Of a stretch of 64,000 nucleotides of DNA, positions 38,201 through 53,399 are shown one piece after another; position 1 is the stretch's first letter, and each line of letters starts with the position of its first letter. The stretch is from Patiria miniata (Eukaryota; Echinodermata; Asteroidea; Valvatida; Asterinidae). The position numbers were made by a program, and so were the translations under genes. The stretch is from positions 806,001 through 870,000 of the forward strand of contig NW_024037051.1 in NCBI RefSeq assembly GCF_015706575.1, in the 5' to 3' direction. Below the pieces are notes generated by a model, which ran no database searches, was not told where the DNA came from, and worked only from the letters and a program-made list of their open reading frames with translations.

Positions 38201-41200
38201 TATCTTGAATTTTCTCCGCAAGTACTGGGTTTCAAGACCTGTCCTTTTGCCAGCTTGTTGGCCTGATCACAAGCTTCCGAACAAGGTATAGTTTGTGCAG
38301 AACTTCCCAGGTTAAGGTACCGTTAGGCCGCGATATACGAAGTTCGTGTCGCGGGCGCTTGCAGGCATGGCTGTTAGACTGACTGCACATAGGGGTACTA
38401 CTGGCATTGATGCGCTATATCTTGAATTTTCTCCGCAAGTACTGGGTTTCAAGACCTGTCCTTTTGCCAGCTTGTTGGCCTGATCACAAGCTTCCGAACA
38501 AGGTATAGTTTGTGCAGAACTTCCCAGGTTAAGGTACCGTTAGGCCGCGATATACGAAGTTCGTGTCGCGGGCGCTTGCAGGCATGGCTGTTAGACTGAC
38601 TGCACATAGGGGTACTACTGGCATTGATGCGCTATATCTTAAATTTTCTCCGCAAGTACTGGGTTTCAAGACCTGTCCTTTTGCCAGCTTGTTGGCCTGA
38701 TCACAAGCTTCCGAACAAGGTATAGTTTGTGCAGAACTTCCCAGGTTAAGGTACCGTTAGGCCGCGATATACGAAGTTCGTGTCGCGGGCGCTTGCAGGC
38801 ATGGCTGTTAGACTGACTGCACATAGGGGTACTACTGGCATTGATGCGCTATATCTTGAATTTTCTCCGCAAGTACTGGGTTTCAAGACCTGTCCTTTTG
38901 CCAGCTTGTTGGCCTGATCACAAGCTTCCGAACAAGGTATAGTTTGTGCAGAACTTCCCAGGTTAAGGTACCGTTAGGCCGCGATATACGAAGTTCGTGT
39001 CGCGGGCGCTTGCAGGCATGGCTGTTAGACTGACTGCACATAGGGGTACTACTGGCATTGATGCGCTATATCTTGAATTTTCTCCGCAAGTACTGGGTTT
39101 CAAGACCTGTCCTTTTGCCAGCTTGTTGGCCTGATCACAAGCTTCCGAACAAGGTATAGTTTGTGCAGAACTTCCCAGGTTAAGGTACCGTTAGGCCGCG
39201 ATATACGAAGTTCGTGTCGCGGGCGCTTGCAGGCATGGCTGTTAGACTGACTGCACATAGGGGTACTACTGGCATTGATGCGCTATATCTTGAATTTTCT
39301 CCGCAAGTACTGGGTTTCAAGACCTGTCCTTTTGCCAGCTTGTTGGCCTGATCACAAGCTTCCGAACAAGGTATAGTTTGTGCAGAACTTCCCAGGTTAA
39401 GGTACCGTTAGGCCGCGATATACGAAGTTCGTGTCGCGGGCGCTTGCAGGCATGGCTGTTAGACTGACTGCACATAGGGGTACTACTGGCATTGATGCGC
39501 TATATCTTAATTTTCTCCGCAAGTACTGGGTTTCAAGACCTGTCCTTTTGCCAGCTTGTTGGCCTGATCACAAGCTTCCGAACAAGGTATAGTTTGTGCA
39601 GAACTTCCCAGGTTAAGGTACCGTTAGGCCGCGATATACGAAGTTCGTGTCGCGGGCGCTTGCAGGCATGGCTGTTAGACTGACTGCACATAGGGGTACT
39701 ACTGGCATTGATGCGCTATATCTTAATTTTCTCCGCAAGTACTGGGTTTCAAGACCTGTCCTTTTGCCAGCTTGTTGGCCTGATCACAAGCTTCCGAACA
39801 AGGTATAGTTTGTGCAGAACTTCCCAGGTTAAGGTACCGTTAGGCCGCGATATACGAAGTTCGTGTCGCGGGCGCTTGCAGGCATGGCTGTTAGACTGAC
39901 TGCACATAGGGGTACTACTGGCATTGATGCGCTATATCTTGAATTTTCTCCGCAAGTACTGGGTTTCAAGACCTGTCCTTTTGCCAGCTTGTTGGCCTGA
40001 TCACAAGCTTCCGAACAAGGTATAGTTTGTGCAGAACTTCCCAGGTTAAGGTACCGTTAGGCCGCGATATACGAAGTTCGTGTCGCGGGCGCTTGCAGGC
40101 ATGGCTGTTAGACTGACTGCACATAGGGGTTACTACTGGCATTGATGCGCTATATCTTAAATTTCTCCGCAAGTACTGGGTTTCAAGACCTGTCCTTTTG
40201 CCAGCTTGTTGGCCTGATCACAAGCTTCCGAACAAGGTATAGTTTGTGCAGAACTTCCCAGGTTAAGGTACCGTTAGGCCGCGATATACGAAGTTCGTGT
40301 CGCGGGCGCTTGCAGGCATGGCTGTTAGACTGACTGCACATAGGGGTACTACTGGCATTGATGCGCTATATCTTGAATTTTCTCCGCAAGTACTGGGTTT
40401 CAAGACCTGTCCTTTTGCCAGCTTGTTGGCCTGATCACAAGCTTCCGAACAAGGTATAGTTTGTGCAGAACTTCCCAGGTTAAGGTACCGTTAGGCCGCG
40501 ATATACGAAGTTCGTGTCGCGGGCGCTTGCAGGCATGGCTGTTAGACTGACTGCACATAGGGGTACTACTGGCATTGATGCGCTATATCTTAAATTTTCT
40601 CCGCAAGTACTGGGTTTCAAGACCTGTCCTTTTGCCAGCTTGTTGGCCTGATCACAAGCTTCCGAACAAGGTATAGTTTGTGCAGAACTTCCCAGGTTAA
40701 GGTACCGTTAGGCCGCGATATACGAAGTTCGTGTCGCGGGCGCTTGCAGGCATGGCTGTTAGACTGACTGCACATAGGGGTACTACTGGCATTGATGCGC
40801 TATATCTTGAATTTTCTCCGCAAGTACTGGGTTTCAAGACCTGTCCTTTTGCCAGCTTGTTGGCCTGATCACAAGCTTCCGAACAAGGTATAGTTTGTGC
40901 AGAACTTCCCAGGTTAAGGTACCGTTAGGCCGCGATATACGAAGTTCGTGTCGCGGGCGCTTGCAGGCATGGCTGTTAGACTGACTGCACATAGGGGTAC
41001 TACTGGCATTGATGCGCTATATCTTGAATTTTCTCCGCAAGTACTGGTTTCAAGACCTGTCCTTTTGCCAGCTTGTTGGCCTGATCACAAGCTTCCGAAC
41101 AAGGTATAGTTTGTGCAGAACTTCCCAGGTTAAGGTACCGTTAGGCCGCGATATACGAAGTTCGTGTCGCGGGCGCTTGCAGGCATGGCTGTTAGACTGA

Positions 41201-44200
41201 CTGCACATAGGGGTACTACTGGCATTGATGCGCTATATCTTAAATTTTCTCCGCAAGTACTGGGTTTCAAGACCTGTCCTTTTGCCAGCTTGTTGGCCTG
41301 ATCACAAGCTTCCGAACAAGGTATAGTTTGTGCAGAACTTCCCAGGTTAAGGTACCGTTAGGCCGCGATATACGAAGTTCGTGTCGCGGGCGCTTGCAGG
41401 CATGGCTGTTAGACTGACTGCACATAGGGGTACTACTGGCATTGATGCGCTATATCTTGAATTTTCTCCGCAAGTACTGGGTTTCAAGACCTGTCCTTTT
41501 GCCAGCTTGTTGGCCTGATCACAAGCTTCCGAACAAGGTATAGTTTGTGCAGAACTTCCCAGGTTAAGGTACCGTTAGGCCGCGATATACGAAGTTCGTG
41601 TCGCGGGCGCTTGCAGGCATGGCTGTTAGACTGACTGCACATAGGGGTACTACTGGCATTGATGCGCTATATCTTGAATTTTCTCCGCAAGTACTGGGTT
41701 TCAAGACCTGTCCTTTTGCCAGCTTGTTGGCCTGATCACAAGCTTCCGAACAAGGTATAGTTTGTGCAGAACTTCCCAGGTTAAGGTACCGTTAGGCCGC
41801 GATATACGAAGTTCGTGTCGCGGGCGCTTGCAGGCATGGCTGTTAGACTGACTGCACATAGGGGTACTACTGGCATTGATGCGCTATATCTTAAATTTTC
41901 TCCGCAAGTACTGGGTTTCAAGACCTGTCCTTTTGCCAGCTTGTTGGCCTGATCACAAGCTTCCGAACAAGGTATAGTTTGTGCAGAACTTCCCAGGTTA
42001 AGGTACCGTTAGGCCGCGATATACGAAGTTCGTGTCGCGGGCGCTTGCAGGCATGGCTGTTAGACTGACTGCACATAGGGGTACTACTGGCATTGATGCG
42101 CTATATCTTAATTTTCTCCGCAAGTACTGGGTTTCAAGACCTGTCCTTTTGCCAGCTTGTTGGCCTGATCACAAGCTTCCGAACAAGGTATAGTTTGTGC
42201 AGAACTTCCCAGGTTAAGGTACCGTTAGGCCGCGATATACGAAGTTCGTGTCGCGGGCGCTTGCAGGCATGGCTGTTAGACTGACTGCACATAGGGGTAC
42301 TACTGGCATTGATGCGCTATATCTTGAATTTTCTCCGCAAGTACTGGGTTTCAAGACCTGTCCTTTTGCCAGCTTGTTGGCCTGATCACAAGCTTCCGAA
42401 CAAGGTATAGTTTGTGCAGAACTTCCCAGGTTAAGGTACCGTTAGGCCGCGATATACGAAGTTCGTGTCGCGGGCGCTTGCAGGCATGGCTGTTAGACTG
42501 ACTGCACATAGGGGTACTACTGGCATTGATGCGCTATATCTTGAATTTTCTCCGCAAGTACTGGGTTTCAAGACCTGTCCTTTTGCCAGCTTGTTGGCCT
42601 GATCACAAGCTTCCGAACAAGGTATAGTTTGTGCAGAACTTCCCAGGTTAAGGTACCGTTAGGCCGCGATATACGAAGTTCGTGTCGCGGGCGCTTGCAG
42701 GCATGGCTGTTAGACTGACTGCACATAGGGGTTCTACTGGCATTGATGCGCTATATCTTGAATTTTCTCCGCAAGTACTGGGTTTCAAGACCTGTCCTTT
42801 TGCCAGCTTGTTGGCCTGATCACAAGCTTCCGAACAAGGTATAGTTTGTGCAGAACTTCCCAGGTTAAGGTACCGTTAGGCCGCGATATACGAAGTTCGT
42901 GTCGCGGGCGCTTGCAGGCATGGCTGTTAGACTGACTGCACATAGGGGTACTACTGGCATTGATGCGCTATATCTTGAATTTTCTCCGCAAGTACTGGGT
43001 TTCAAGACCTGTCCTTTTGCCAGCTTGTTGGCCTGATCACAAGCTTCCGAACAAGGTATAGTTTGTGCAGAACTTCCCAGGTTAAGGTACCGTTAGGCCG
43101 CGATATACGAAGTTCGTGTCGCGGGCGCTTGCAGGCATGGCTGTTAGACTGACTGCACATAGGGGTACTACTGGCATTGATGCGCTATATCTTGAATTTT
43201 CTCCGCAAGTACTGGGTTTCAAGACCTGTCCTTTTGCCAGCTTGTTGGCCTGATCACAAGCTTCCGAACAAGGTATAGTTTGTGCAGAACTTCCCAGGTT
43301 AAGGTACCGTTAGGCCGCGATATACGAAGTTCGTGTCGCGGGCGCTTGCAGGCATGGCTGTTAGACTGACTGCACATAGGGGTACTACTGGCATTGATGC
43401 GCTATATCTTGAATTTTCTCCGCAAGTACTGGGTTTCAAGACCTGTCCTTTTGCCAGCTTGTTGGCCTGATCACAAGCTTCCGAACAAGGTATAGTTTGT
43501 GCAGAACTTCCCAGGTTAAGGTACCGTTAGGCCGCGATATACGAAGTTCGTGTCGCGGGCGCTTGCAGGCATGGCTGTTAGACTGACTGCACATAGGGGT
43601 ACTACTGGCATTGATGCGCTATATCTTAAATTTTCTCCGCAAGTACTGGGTTTCAAGACCTGTCCTTTTGCCAGCTTGTTGGCCTGATCACAAGCTTCCG
43701 AACAAGGTATAGTTTGTGCAGAACTTCCCAGGTTAAGGTACCGTTAGGCCGCGATATACGAAGTTCGTGTCGCGGGCGCTTGCAGGCATGGCTGTTAGAC
43801 TGACTGCACATAGGGGTACTACTGGCATTGATGCGCTATATCTTGAATTTTCTCCGCAAGTACTGGGTTTCAAGACCTGTCCTTTTGCCAGCTTGTTGGC
43901 CTGATCACAAGCTTCCGAACAAGGTATAGTTTGTGCAGAACTTCCCAGGTTAAGGTACCGTTAGGCCGCGATATACGAAGTTCGTGTCGCGGGCGCTTGC
44001 AGGCATGGCTGTTAGACTGACTGCACATAGGGGTACTACTGGCATTGATGCGCTATATCTTGAATTTTCTCCGCAAGTACTGGGTTTCAAGACCTGTCCT
44101 TTTGCCAGCTTGTTGGCCTGATCACAAGCTTCCGAACAAGGTATAGTTTGTGCAGAACTTCCCAGGTTAAGGTACCGTTAGGCCGCGATATACGAAGTTC

Positions 44201-47200
44201 GTGTCGCGGGCGCTTGCAGGCATGGCTGTTAGACTGACTGCACATAGGGGTACTACTGGCATTGATGCGCTATATCTTGAATTTTCTCCGCAAGTACTGG
44301 GTTTCAAGACCTGTCCTTTTGCCAGCTTGTTGGCCTGATCACAAGCTTCCGAACAAGGTATAGTTTGTGCAGAACTTCCCAGGTTAAGGTACCGTTAGGC
44401 CGCGATATACGAAGTTCGTGTCGCGGGCGCTTGCAGGCATGGCTGTTAGACTGACTGCACATAGGGGTACTACTGGCATTGATGCGCTATATCTTAAATT
44501 TTCTCCGCAAGTACTGGGTTTCAAGACCTGTCCTTTTGCCAGCTTGTTGGCCTGATCACAAGCTTCCGAACAAGGTATAGTTTGTGCAGAACTTCCCAGG
44601 TTAAGGTACCGTTAGGCCGCGATATACGAAGTTCGTGTCGCGGGCGCTTGCAGGCATGGCTGTTAGACTGACTGCACATAGGGGTACTACTGGCATTGAT
44701 GCGCTATATCTTAAATTTTCTCCGCAAGTACTGGGTTTCAAGACCTGTCCTTTTGCCAGCTTGTTGGCCTGATCACAAGCTTCCGAACAAGGTATAGTTT
44801 GTGCAGAACTTCCCAGGTTAAGGTACCGTTAGGCCGCGATATACGAAGTTCGTGTCGCGGGCGCTTGCAGGCATGGCTGTTAGACTGACTGCACATAGGG
44901 GTACTACTGGCATTGATGCGCTATATCTTGAATTTTCTCCGCAAGTACTGGGTTTCAAGACCTGTCCTTTTGCCAGCTTGTTGGCCTGATCACAAGCTTC
45001 CGAACAAGGTATAGTTTGTGCAGAACTTCCCAGGTTAAGGTACCGTTAGGCCGCGATATACGAAGTTCGTGTCGCGGGCGCTTGCAGGCATGGCTGTTAG
45101 ACTGACTGCACATAGGGGTACTACTGGCATTGATGCGCTATATCTTGAATTTTCTCCGCAAGTACTGGGTTTCAAGACCTGTCCTTTTGCCAGCTTGTTG
45201 GCCTGATCACAAGCTTCCGAACAAGGTATAGTTTGTGCAGAACTTCCCAGGTTAAGGTACCGTTAGGCCGCGATATACGAAGTTCGTGTCGCGGGCGCTT
45301 GCAGGCATGGCTGTTAGACTGACTGCACATAGGGGTACTACTGGCATTGATGCGCTATATCTTGAATTTTCTCCGCAAGTACTGGGTTTCAAGACCTGTC
45401 CTTTTGCCAGCTTGTTGGCCTGATCACAAGCTTCCGAACAAGGTATAGTTTGTGCAGAACTTCCCAGGTTAAGGTACCGTTAGGCCGCGATATACGAAGT
45501 TCGTGTCGCGGGCGCTTGCAGGCATGGCTGTTAGACTGACTGCACATAGGGGTACTACTGGCATTGATGCGCTATATCTTGAATTTTCTCCGCAAGTACT
45601 GGGTTTCAAGACCTGTCCTTTTGCCAGCTTGTTGGCCTGATCACAAGCTTCCGAACAAGGTATAGTTTGTGCAGAACTTCCCAGGTTAAGGTACCGTTAG
45701 GCCGCGATATACGAAGTTCGTGTCGCGGGCGCTTGCAGGCATGGCTGTTAGACTGACTGCACATAGGGGTACTACTGGCATTGATGCGCTATATCTTGAA
45801 TTTTCTCCGCAAGTACTGGGTTTCAAGACCTGTCCTTTTGCCAGCTTGTTGGCCTGATCACAAGCTTCCGAACAAGGTATAGTTTGTGCAGAACTTCCCA
45901 GGTTAAGGTACCGTTAGGCCGCGATATACGAAGTTCGTGTCGCGGGCGCTTGCAGGCATGGCTGTTAGACTGACTGCACATAGGGGTACTACTGGCATTG
46001 ATGCGCTATATCTTAATTTTCTCCGCAAGTACTGGGTTTCAAGACCTGTCCTTTTGCCAGCTTGTTGGCCTGATCACAAGCTTCCGAACAAGGTATAGTT
46101 TGTGCAGAACTTCCCAGGTTAAGGTACCGTTAGGCCGCGATATACGAAGTTCGTGTCGCGGGCGCTTGCAGGCATGGCTGTTAGACTGACTGCACATAGG
46201 GGTACTACTGGCATTGATGCGCTATATCTTAAATTTTCTCCGCAAGTACTGGGTTTCAAGACCTGTCCTTTTGCCAGCTTGTTGGCCTGATCACAAGCTT
46301 CCGAACAAGGTATAGTTTGTGCAGAACTTCCCAGGTTAAGGTACCGTTAGGCCGCGATATACGAAGTTCGTGTCGCGGGCGCTTGCAGGCATGGCTGTTA
46401 GACTGACTGCACATAGGGGTACTACTGGCATTGATGCGCTATATCTTGAATTTTCTCCGCAAGTACTGGGTTTCAAGACCTGTCCTTTTGCCAGCTTGTT
46501 GGCCTGATCACAAGCTTCCGAACAAGGTATAGTTTGTGCAGAACTTCCCAGGTTAAGGTACCGTTAGGCCGCGATATACGAAGTTCGTGTCGCGGGCGCT
46601 TGCAGGCATGGCTGTTAGACTGACTGCACATAGGGGTACTACTGGCATTGATGCGCTATATCTTGAATTTTCTCCGCAAGTACTGGGTTTCAAGACCTGT
46701 CCTTTTGCCAGCTTGTTGGCCTGATCACAAGCTTCCGAACAAGGTATAGTTTGTGCAGAACTTCCCAGGTTAAGGTACCGTTAGGCCGCGATATACGAAG
46801 TTCGTGTCGCGGGCGCTTGCAGGCATGGCTGTTAGACTGACTGCACATAGGGGTACTACTGGCATTGATGCGCTATATCTTGAATTTTCTCCGCAAGTAC
46901 TGGGTTTCAAGACCTGTCCTTTTGCCAGCTTGTTGGCCTGATCACAAGCTTCCGAACAAGGTATAGTTTGTGCAGAACTTCCCAGGTTAAGGTACCGTTA
47001 GGCCGCGATATACGAAGTTCGTGTCGCGGGCGCTTGCAGGCATGGCTGTTAGACTGACTGCACATAGGGGTACTACTGGCATTGATGCGCTATATCTTGA
47101 ATTTTCTCCGCAAGTACTGGGTTTCAAGACCTGTCCTTTTGCCAGCTTGTTGGCCTGATCACAAGCTTCCGAACAAGGTATAGTTTGTGCAGAACTTCCC

Positions 47201-50200
47201 AGGTTAAGGTACCGTTAGGCCGCGATATACGAAGTTCGTGTCGCGGGCGCTTGCAGGCATGGCTGTTAGACTGACTGCACATAGGGGTACTACTGGCATT
47301 GATGCGCTATATCTTAAATTTTCTCCGCAAGTACTGGGTTTCAAGACCTGTCCTTTTGCCAGCTTGTTGGCCTGATCACAAGCTTCCGAACAAGGTATAG
47401 TTTGTGCAGAACTTCCCAGGTTAAGGTACCGTTAGGCCGCGATATACGAAGTTCGTGTCGCGGGCGCTTGCAGGCATGGCTGTTAGACTGACTGCACATA
47501 GGGGTACTACTGGCATTGATGCGCTATATCTTGAATTTTCTCCGCAAGTACTGGGTTTCAAGACCTGTCCTTTTGCCAGCTTGTTGGCCTGATCACAAGC
47601 TTCCGAACAAGGTATAGTTTGTGCAGAACTTCCCAGGTTAAGGTACCGTTAGGCCGCGATATACGAAGTTCGTGTCGCGGGCGCTTGCAGGCATGGCTGT
47701 TAGACTGACTGCACATAGGGGTACTACTGGCATTGATGCGCTATATCTTAAATTTTCTCCGCAAGTACTGGGTTTCAAGACCTGTCCTTTTGCCAGCTTG
47801 TTGGCCTGATCACAAGCTTCCGAACAAGGTATAGTTTGTGCAGAACTTCCCAGGTTAAGGTACCGTTAGGCCGCGATATACGAAGTTCGTGTCGCGGGCG
47901 CTTGCAGGCATGGCTGTTAGACTGACTGCACATAGGGGTACTACTGGCATTGATGCGCTATATCTTGAATTTTCTCCGCAAGTACTGGGTTTCAAGACCT
48001 GTCCTTTTGCCAGCTTGTTGGCCTGATCACAAGCTTCCGAACAAGGTATAGTTTGTGCAGAACTTCCCAGGTTAAGGTACCGTTAGGCCGCGATATACGA
48101 AGTTCGTGTCGCGGGCGCTTGCAGGCATGGCTGTTAGACTGACTGCACATAGGGGTACTACTGGCATTGATGCGCTATATCTTGAATTTTCTCCGCAAGT
48201 ACTGGGTTTCAAGACCTGTCCTTTTGCCAGCTTGTTGGCCTGATCACAAGCTTCCGAACAAGGTATAGTTTGTGCAGAACTTCCCAGGTTAAGGTACCGT
48301 TAGGCCGCGATATACGAAGTTCGTGTCGCGGGCGCTTGCAGGCATGGCTGTTAGACTGACTGCACATAGGGGTACTACTGGCATTGATGCGCTATATCTT
48401 GAATTTTCTCCGCAAGTACTGGGTTTCAAGACCTGTCCTTTTGCCAGCTTGTTGGCCTGATCACAAGCTTCCGAACAAGGTATAGTTTGTGCAGAACTTC
48501 CCAGGTTAAGGTACCGTTAGGCCGCGATATACGAAGTTCGTGTCGCGGGCGCTTGCAGGCATGGCTGTTAGACTGACTGCACATAGGGGTACTACTGGCA
48601 TTGATGCGCTATATCTTGAATTTTCTCCGCAAGTACTGGGTTTCAAGACCTGTCCTTTTGCCAGCTTGTTGGCCTGATCACAAGCTTCCGAACAAGGTAT
48701 AGTTTGTGCAGAACTTCCCAGGTTAAGGTACCGTTAGGCCGCGATATACGAAGTTCGTGTCGCGGGCGCTTGCAGGCATGGCTGTTAGACTGACTGCACA
48801 TAGGGGTACTACTGGCATTGATGCGCTATATCTTGAATTTTCTCCGCAAGTACTGGGTTTCAAGACCTGTCCTTTTGCCAGCTTGTTGGCCTGATCACAA
48901 GCTTCCGAACAAGGTATAGTTTGTGCAGAACTTCCCAGGTTAAGGTACCGTTAGGCCGCGATATACGAAGTTCGTGTCGCGGGCGCTTGCAGGCATGGCT
49001 GTTAGACTGACTGCACATAGGGGTACTACTGGCATTGATGCGCTATATCTTGAATTTTCTCCGCAAGTACTGGGTTTCAAGACCTGTCCTTTTGCCAGCT
49101 TGTTGGCCTGATCACAAGCTTCCGAACAAGGTATAGTTTGTGCAGAACTTCCCAGGTTAAGGTACCGTTAGGCCGCGATATACGAAGTTCGTGTCGCGGG
49201 CGCTTGCAGGCATGGCTGTTAGACTGACTGCACATAGGGGTACTACTGGCATTGATGCGCTATATCTTAATTTTTCTCCGCAAGTACTGGGTTTCAAGAC
49301 CTGTCCTTTTGCCAGCTTGTTGGCCTGATCACAAGCTTCCGAACAAGGTATAGTTTGTGCAGAACTTCCCAGGTTAAGGTACCGTTAGGCCGCGATATAC
49401 GAAGTTCGTGTCGCGGGCGCTTGCAGGCATGGCTGTTAGACTGACTGCACATAGGGGTACTACTGGCATTGATGCGCTATATCTTGAATTTTCTCCGCAA
49501 GTACTGGTTTCAAGACCTGTCCTTTTGCCAGCTTGTTGGCCTGATCACAAGCTTCCGAACAAGGTATAGTTTGTGCAGAACTTCCCAGGTTAAGGTACCG
49601 TTAGGCCGCGATATACGAAGTTCGTGTCGCGGGCGCTTGCAGGCATGGCTGTTAGACTGACTGCACATAGGGGTACTACTGGCATTGATGCGCTATATCT
49701 TGAATTTTCTCCGCAAGTACTGGGTTTCAAGACCTGTCCTTTTGCCAGCTTGTTGGCCTGATCACAAGCTTCCGAACAAGGTATAGTTTGTGCAGAACTT
49801 CCCAGGTTAAGGTACCGTTAGGCCGCGATATACGAAGTTCGTGTCGCGGGCGCTTGCAGGCATGGCTGTTAGACTGACTGCACATAGGGGTACTACTGGC
49901 ATTGATGCGCTATATCTTAAATTTTCTCCGCAAGTACTGGGTTTCAAGACCTGTCCTTTTGCCAGCTTGTTGGCCTGATCACAAGCTTCCGAACAAGGTA
50001 TAGTTTGTGCAGAACTTCCCAGGTTAAGGTACCGTTAGGCCGCGATATACGAAGTTCGTGTCGCGGGCGCTTGCAGGCATGGCTGTTAGACTGACTGCAC
50101 ATAGGGGTACTACTGGCATTGATGCGCTATATCTTAAATTTTCTCCGCAAGTACTGGGTTTCAAGACCTGTCCTTTTGCCAGCTTGTTGGCCTGATCACA

Positions 50201-53200
50201 AGCTTCCGAACAAGGTATAGTTTGTGCAGAACTTCCCAGGTTAAGGTACCGTTAGGCCGCGATATACGAAGTTCGTGTCGCGGGCGCTTGCAGGCATGGC
50301 TGTTAGACTGACTGCACATAGGGGTACTACTGGCATTGATGCGCTATATCTTGAATTTTCTCCGCAAGTACTGGGTTTCAAGACCTGTCCTTTTGCCAGC
50401 TTGTTGGCCTGATCACAAGCTTCCGAACAAGGTATAGTTTGTGCAGAACTTCCCAGGTTAAGGTACCGTTAGGCCGCGATATACGAAGTTCGTGTCGCGG
50501 GCGCTTGCAGGCATGGCTGTTAGACTGACTGCACATAGGGGTACTACTGGCATTGATGCGCTATATCTTAATTTTCTCCGCAAGTACTGGGTTTCAAGAC
50601 CTGTCCTTTTGCCAGCTTGTTGGCCTGATCACAAGCTTCCGAACAAGGTATAGTTTGTGCAGAACTTCCCAGGTTAAGGTACCGTTAGGCCGCGATATAC
50701 GAAGTTCGTGTCGCGGGCGCTTGCAGGCATGGCTGTTAGACTGACTGCACATAGGGGTACTACTGGCATTGATGCGCTATATCTTAAATTTTCTCCGCAA
50801 GTACTGGGTTTCAAGACCTGTCCTTTTGCCAGCTTGTTGGCCTGATCACAAGCTTCCGAACAAGGTATAGTTTGTGCAGAACTTCCCAGGTTAAGGTACC
50901 GTTAGGCCGCGATATACGAAGTTCGTGTCGCGGGCGCTTGCAGGCATGGCTGTTAGACTGACTGCACATAGGGGTACTACTGGCATTGATGCGCTATATC
51001 TTGAATTTTCTCCGCAAGTACTGGGTTTCAAGACCTGTCCTTTTGCCAGCTTGTTGGCCTGATCACAAGCTTCCGAACAAGGTATAGTTTGTGCAGAACT
51101 TCCCAGGTTAAGGTACCGTTAGGCCGCGATATACGAAGTTCGTGTCGCGGGCGCTTGCAGGCATGGCTGTTAGACTGACTGCACATAGGGGTACTACTGG
51201 CATTGATGCGCTATATCTTGAATTTTCTCCGCAAGTACTGGGTTTCAAGACCTGTCCTTTTGCCAGCTTGTTGGCCTGATCACAAGCTTCCGAACAAGGT
51301 ATAGTTTGTGCAGAACTTCCCAGGTTAAGGTACCGTTAGGCCGCGATATACGAAGTTCGTGTCGCGGGCGCTTGCAGGCATGGCTGTTAGACTGACTGCA
51401 CATAGGGGTACTACTGGCATTGATGCGCTATATCTTGAATTTTCTCCGCAAGTACTGGGTTTCAAGACCTGTCCTTTTGCCAGCTTGTTGGCCTGATCAC
51501 AAGCTTCCGAACAAGGTATAGTTTGTGCAGAACTTCCCAGGTTAAGGTACCGTTAGGCCGCGATATACGAAGTTCGTGTCGCGGGCGCTTGCAGGCATGG
51601 CTGTTAGACTGACTGCACATAGGGGTACTACTGGCATTGATGCGCTATATCTTGAATTTTCTCCGCAAGTACTGGGTTTCAAGACCTGTCCTTTTGCCAG
51701 CTTGTTGGCCTGATCACAAGCTTCCGAACAAGGTATAGTTTGTGCAGAACTTCCCAGGTTAAGGTACCGTTAGGCCGCGATATACGAAGTTCGTGTCGCG
51801 GGCGCTTGCAGGCATGGCTGTTAGACTGACTGCACATAGGGGTACTACTGGCATTGATGCGCTATATCTTAATTTTCTCCGCAAGTACTGGGTTTCAAGA
51901 CCTGTCCTTTTGCCAGCTTGTTGGCCTGATCACAAGCTTCCGAACAAGGTATAGTTTGTGCAGAACTTCCCAGGTTAAGGTACCGTTAGGCCGCGATATA
52001 CGAAGTTCGTGTCGCGGGCGCTTGCAGGCATGGCTGTTAGACTGACTGCACATAGGGGTACTACTGGCATTGATGCGCTATATCTTGAATTTTCTCCGCA
52101 AGTACTGGGTTTCAAGACCTGTCCTTTTGCCAGCTTGTTGGCCTGATCACAAGCTTCCGAACAAGGTATAGTTTGTGCAGAACTTCCCAGGTTAAGGTAC
52201 CGTTAGGCCGCGATATACGAAGTTCGTGTCGCGGGCGCTTGCAGGCATGGCTGTTAGACTGACTGCACATAGGGGTACTACTGGCATTGATGCGCTATAT
52301 CTTGAATTTTCTCCGCAAGTACTGGGTTTCAAGACCTGTCCTTTTGCCAGCTTGTTGGCCTGATCACAAGCTTCCGAACAAGGTATAGTTTGTGCAGAAC
52401 TTCCCAGGTTAAGGTACCGTTAGGCCGCGATATACGAAGTTCGTGTCGCGGGCGCTTGCAGGCATGGCTGTTAGACTGACTGCACATAGGGGTACTACTG
52501 GCATTGATGCGCTATATCTTGAATTTTCTCCGCAAGTACTGGGTTTCAAGACCTGTCCTTTTGCCAGCTTGTTGGCCTGATCACAAGCTTCCGAACAAGG
52601 TATAGTTTGTGCAGAACTTCCCAGGTTAAGGTACCGTTAGGCCGCGATATACGAAGTTCGTGTCGCGGGCGCTTGCAGGCATGGCTGTTAGACTGACTGC
52701 ACATAGGGGTTCTACTGGCATTGATGCGCTATATCTTGAATTTTCTCCGCAAGTACTGGGTTTCAAGACCTGTCCTTTTGCCAGCTTGTTGGCCTGATCA
52801 CAAGCTTCCGAACAAGGTATAGTTTGTGCAGAACTTCCCAGGTTAAGGTACCGTTAGGCCGCGATATACGAAGTTCGTGTCGCGGGCGCTTGCAGGCATG
52901 GCTGTTAGACTGACTGCACATAGGGGTACTACTGGCATTGATGCGCTATATCTTAATTTTCTCCGCAAGTACTGGGTTTCAAGACCTGTCCTTTTGCCAG
53001 CTTGTTGGCCTGATCACAAGCTTCCGAACAAGGTATAGTTTGTGCAGAACTTCCCAGGTTAAGGTACCGTTAGGCCGCGATATACGAAGTTCGTGTCGCG
53101 GGCGCTTGCAGGCATGGCTGTTAGACTGACTGCACATAGGGGTACTACTGGCATTGATGCGCTATATCTTGAATTTTCTCCGCAAGTACTGGGTTTCAAG

Positions 53201-53399
53201 ACCTGTCCTTTTGCCAGCTTGTTGGCCTGATCACAAGCTTCCGAACAAGGTATAGTTTGTGCAGAACTTCCCAGGTTAAGGTACCGTTAGGCCGCGATAT
53301 ACGAAGTTCGTGTCGCGGGCGCTTGCAGGCATGGCTGTTAGACTGACTGCACATAGGGGTACTACTGGCATTGATGCGCTATATCTTGATTTTTCTCCG

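Larger units (their letters stand above)
31233..39478 (+). repeat. Thirty-eight consecutive monomers with no net length change
   Basis: The interval is 8246 bp, exactly 38 x 217. It is bounded by monomers of the 1-bp shorter CTTAATTTT class (containing 31030 and 39492). Within it I see only the CTTGAA/CTTAAA alternation and two GGTTCTACTGG copies (31233 and about 37743). It is the cleanest stretch of the array and the best source for a consensus. Confidence 0.85.
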
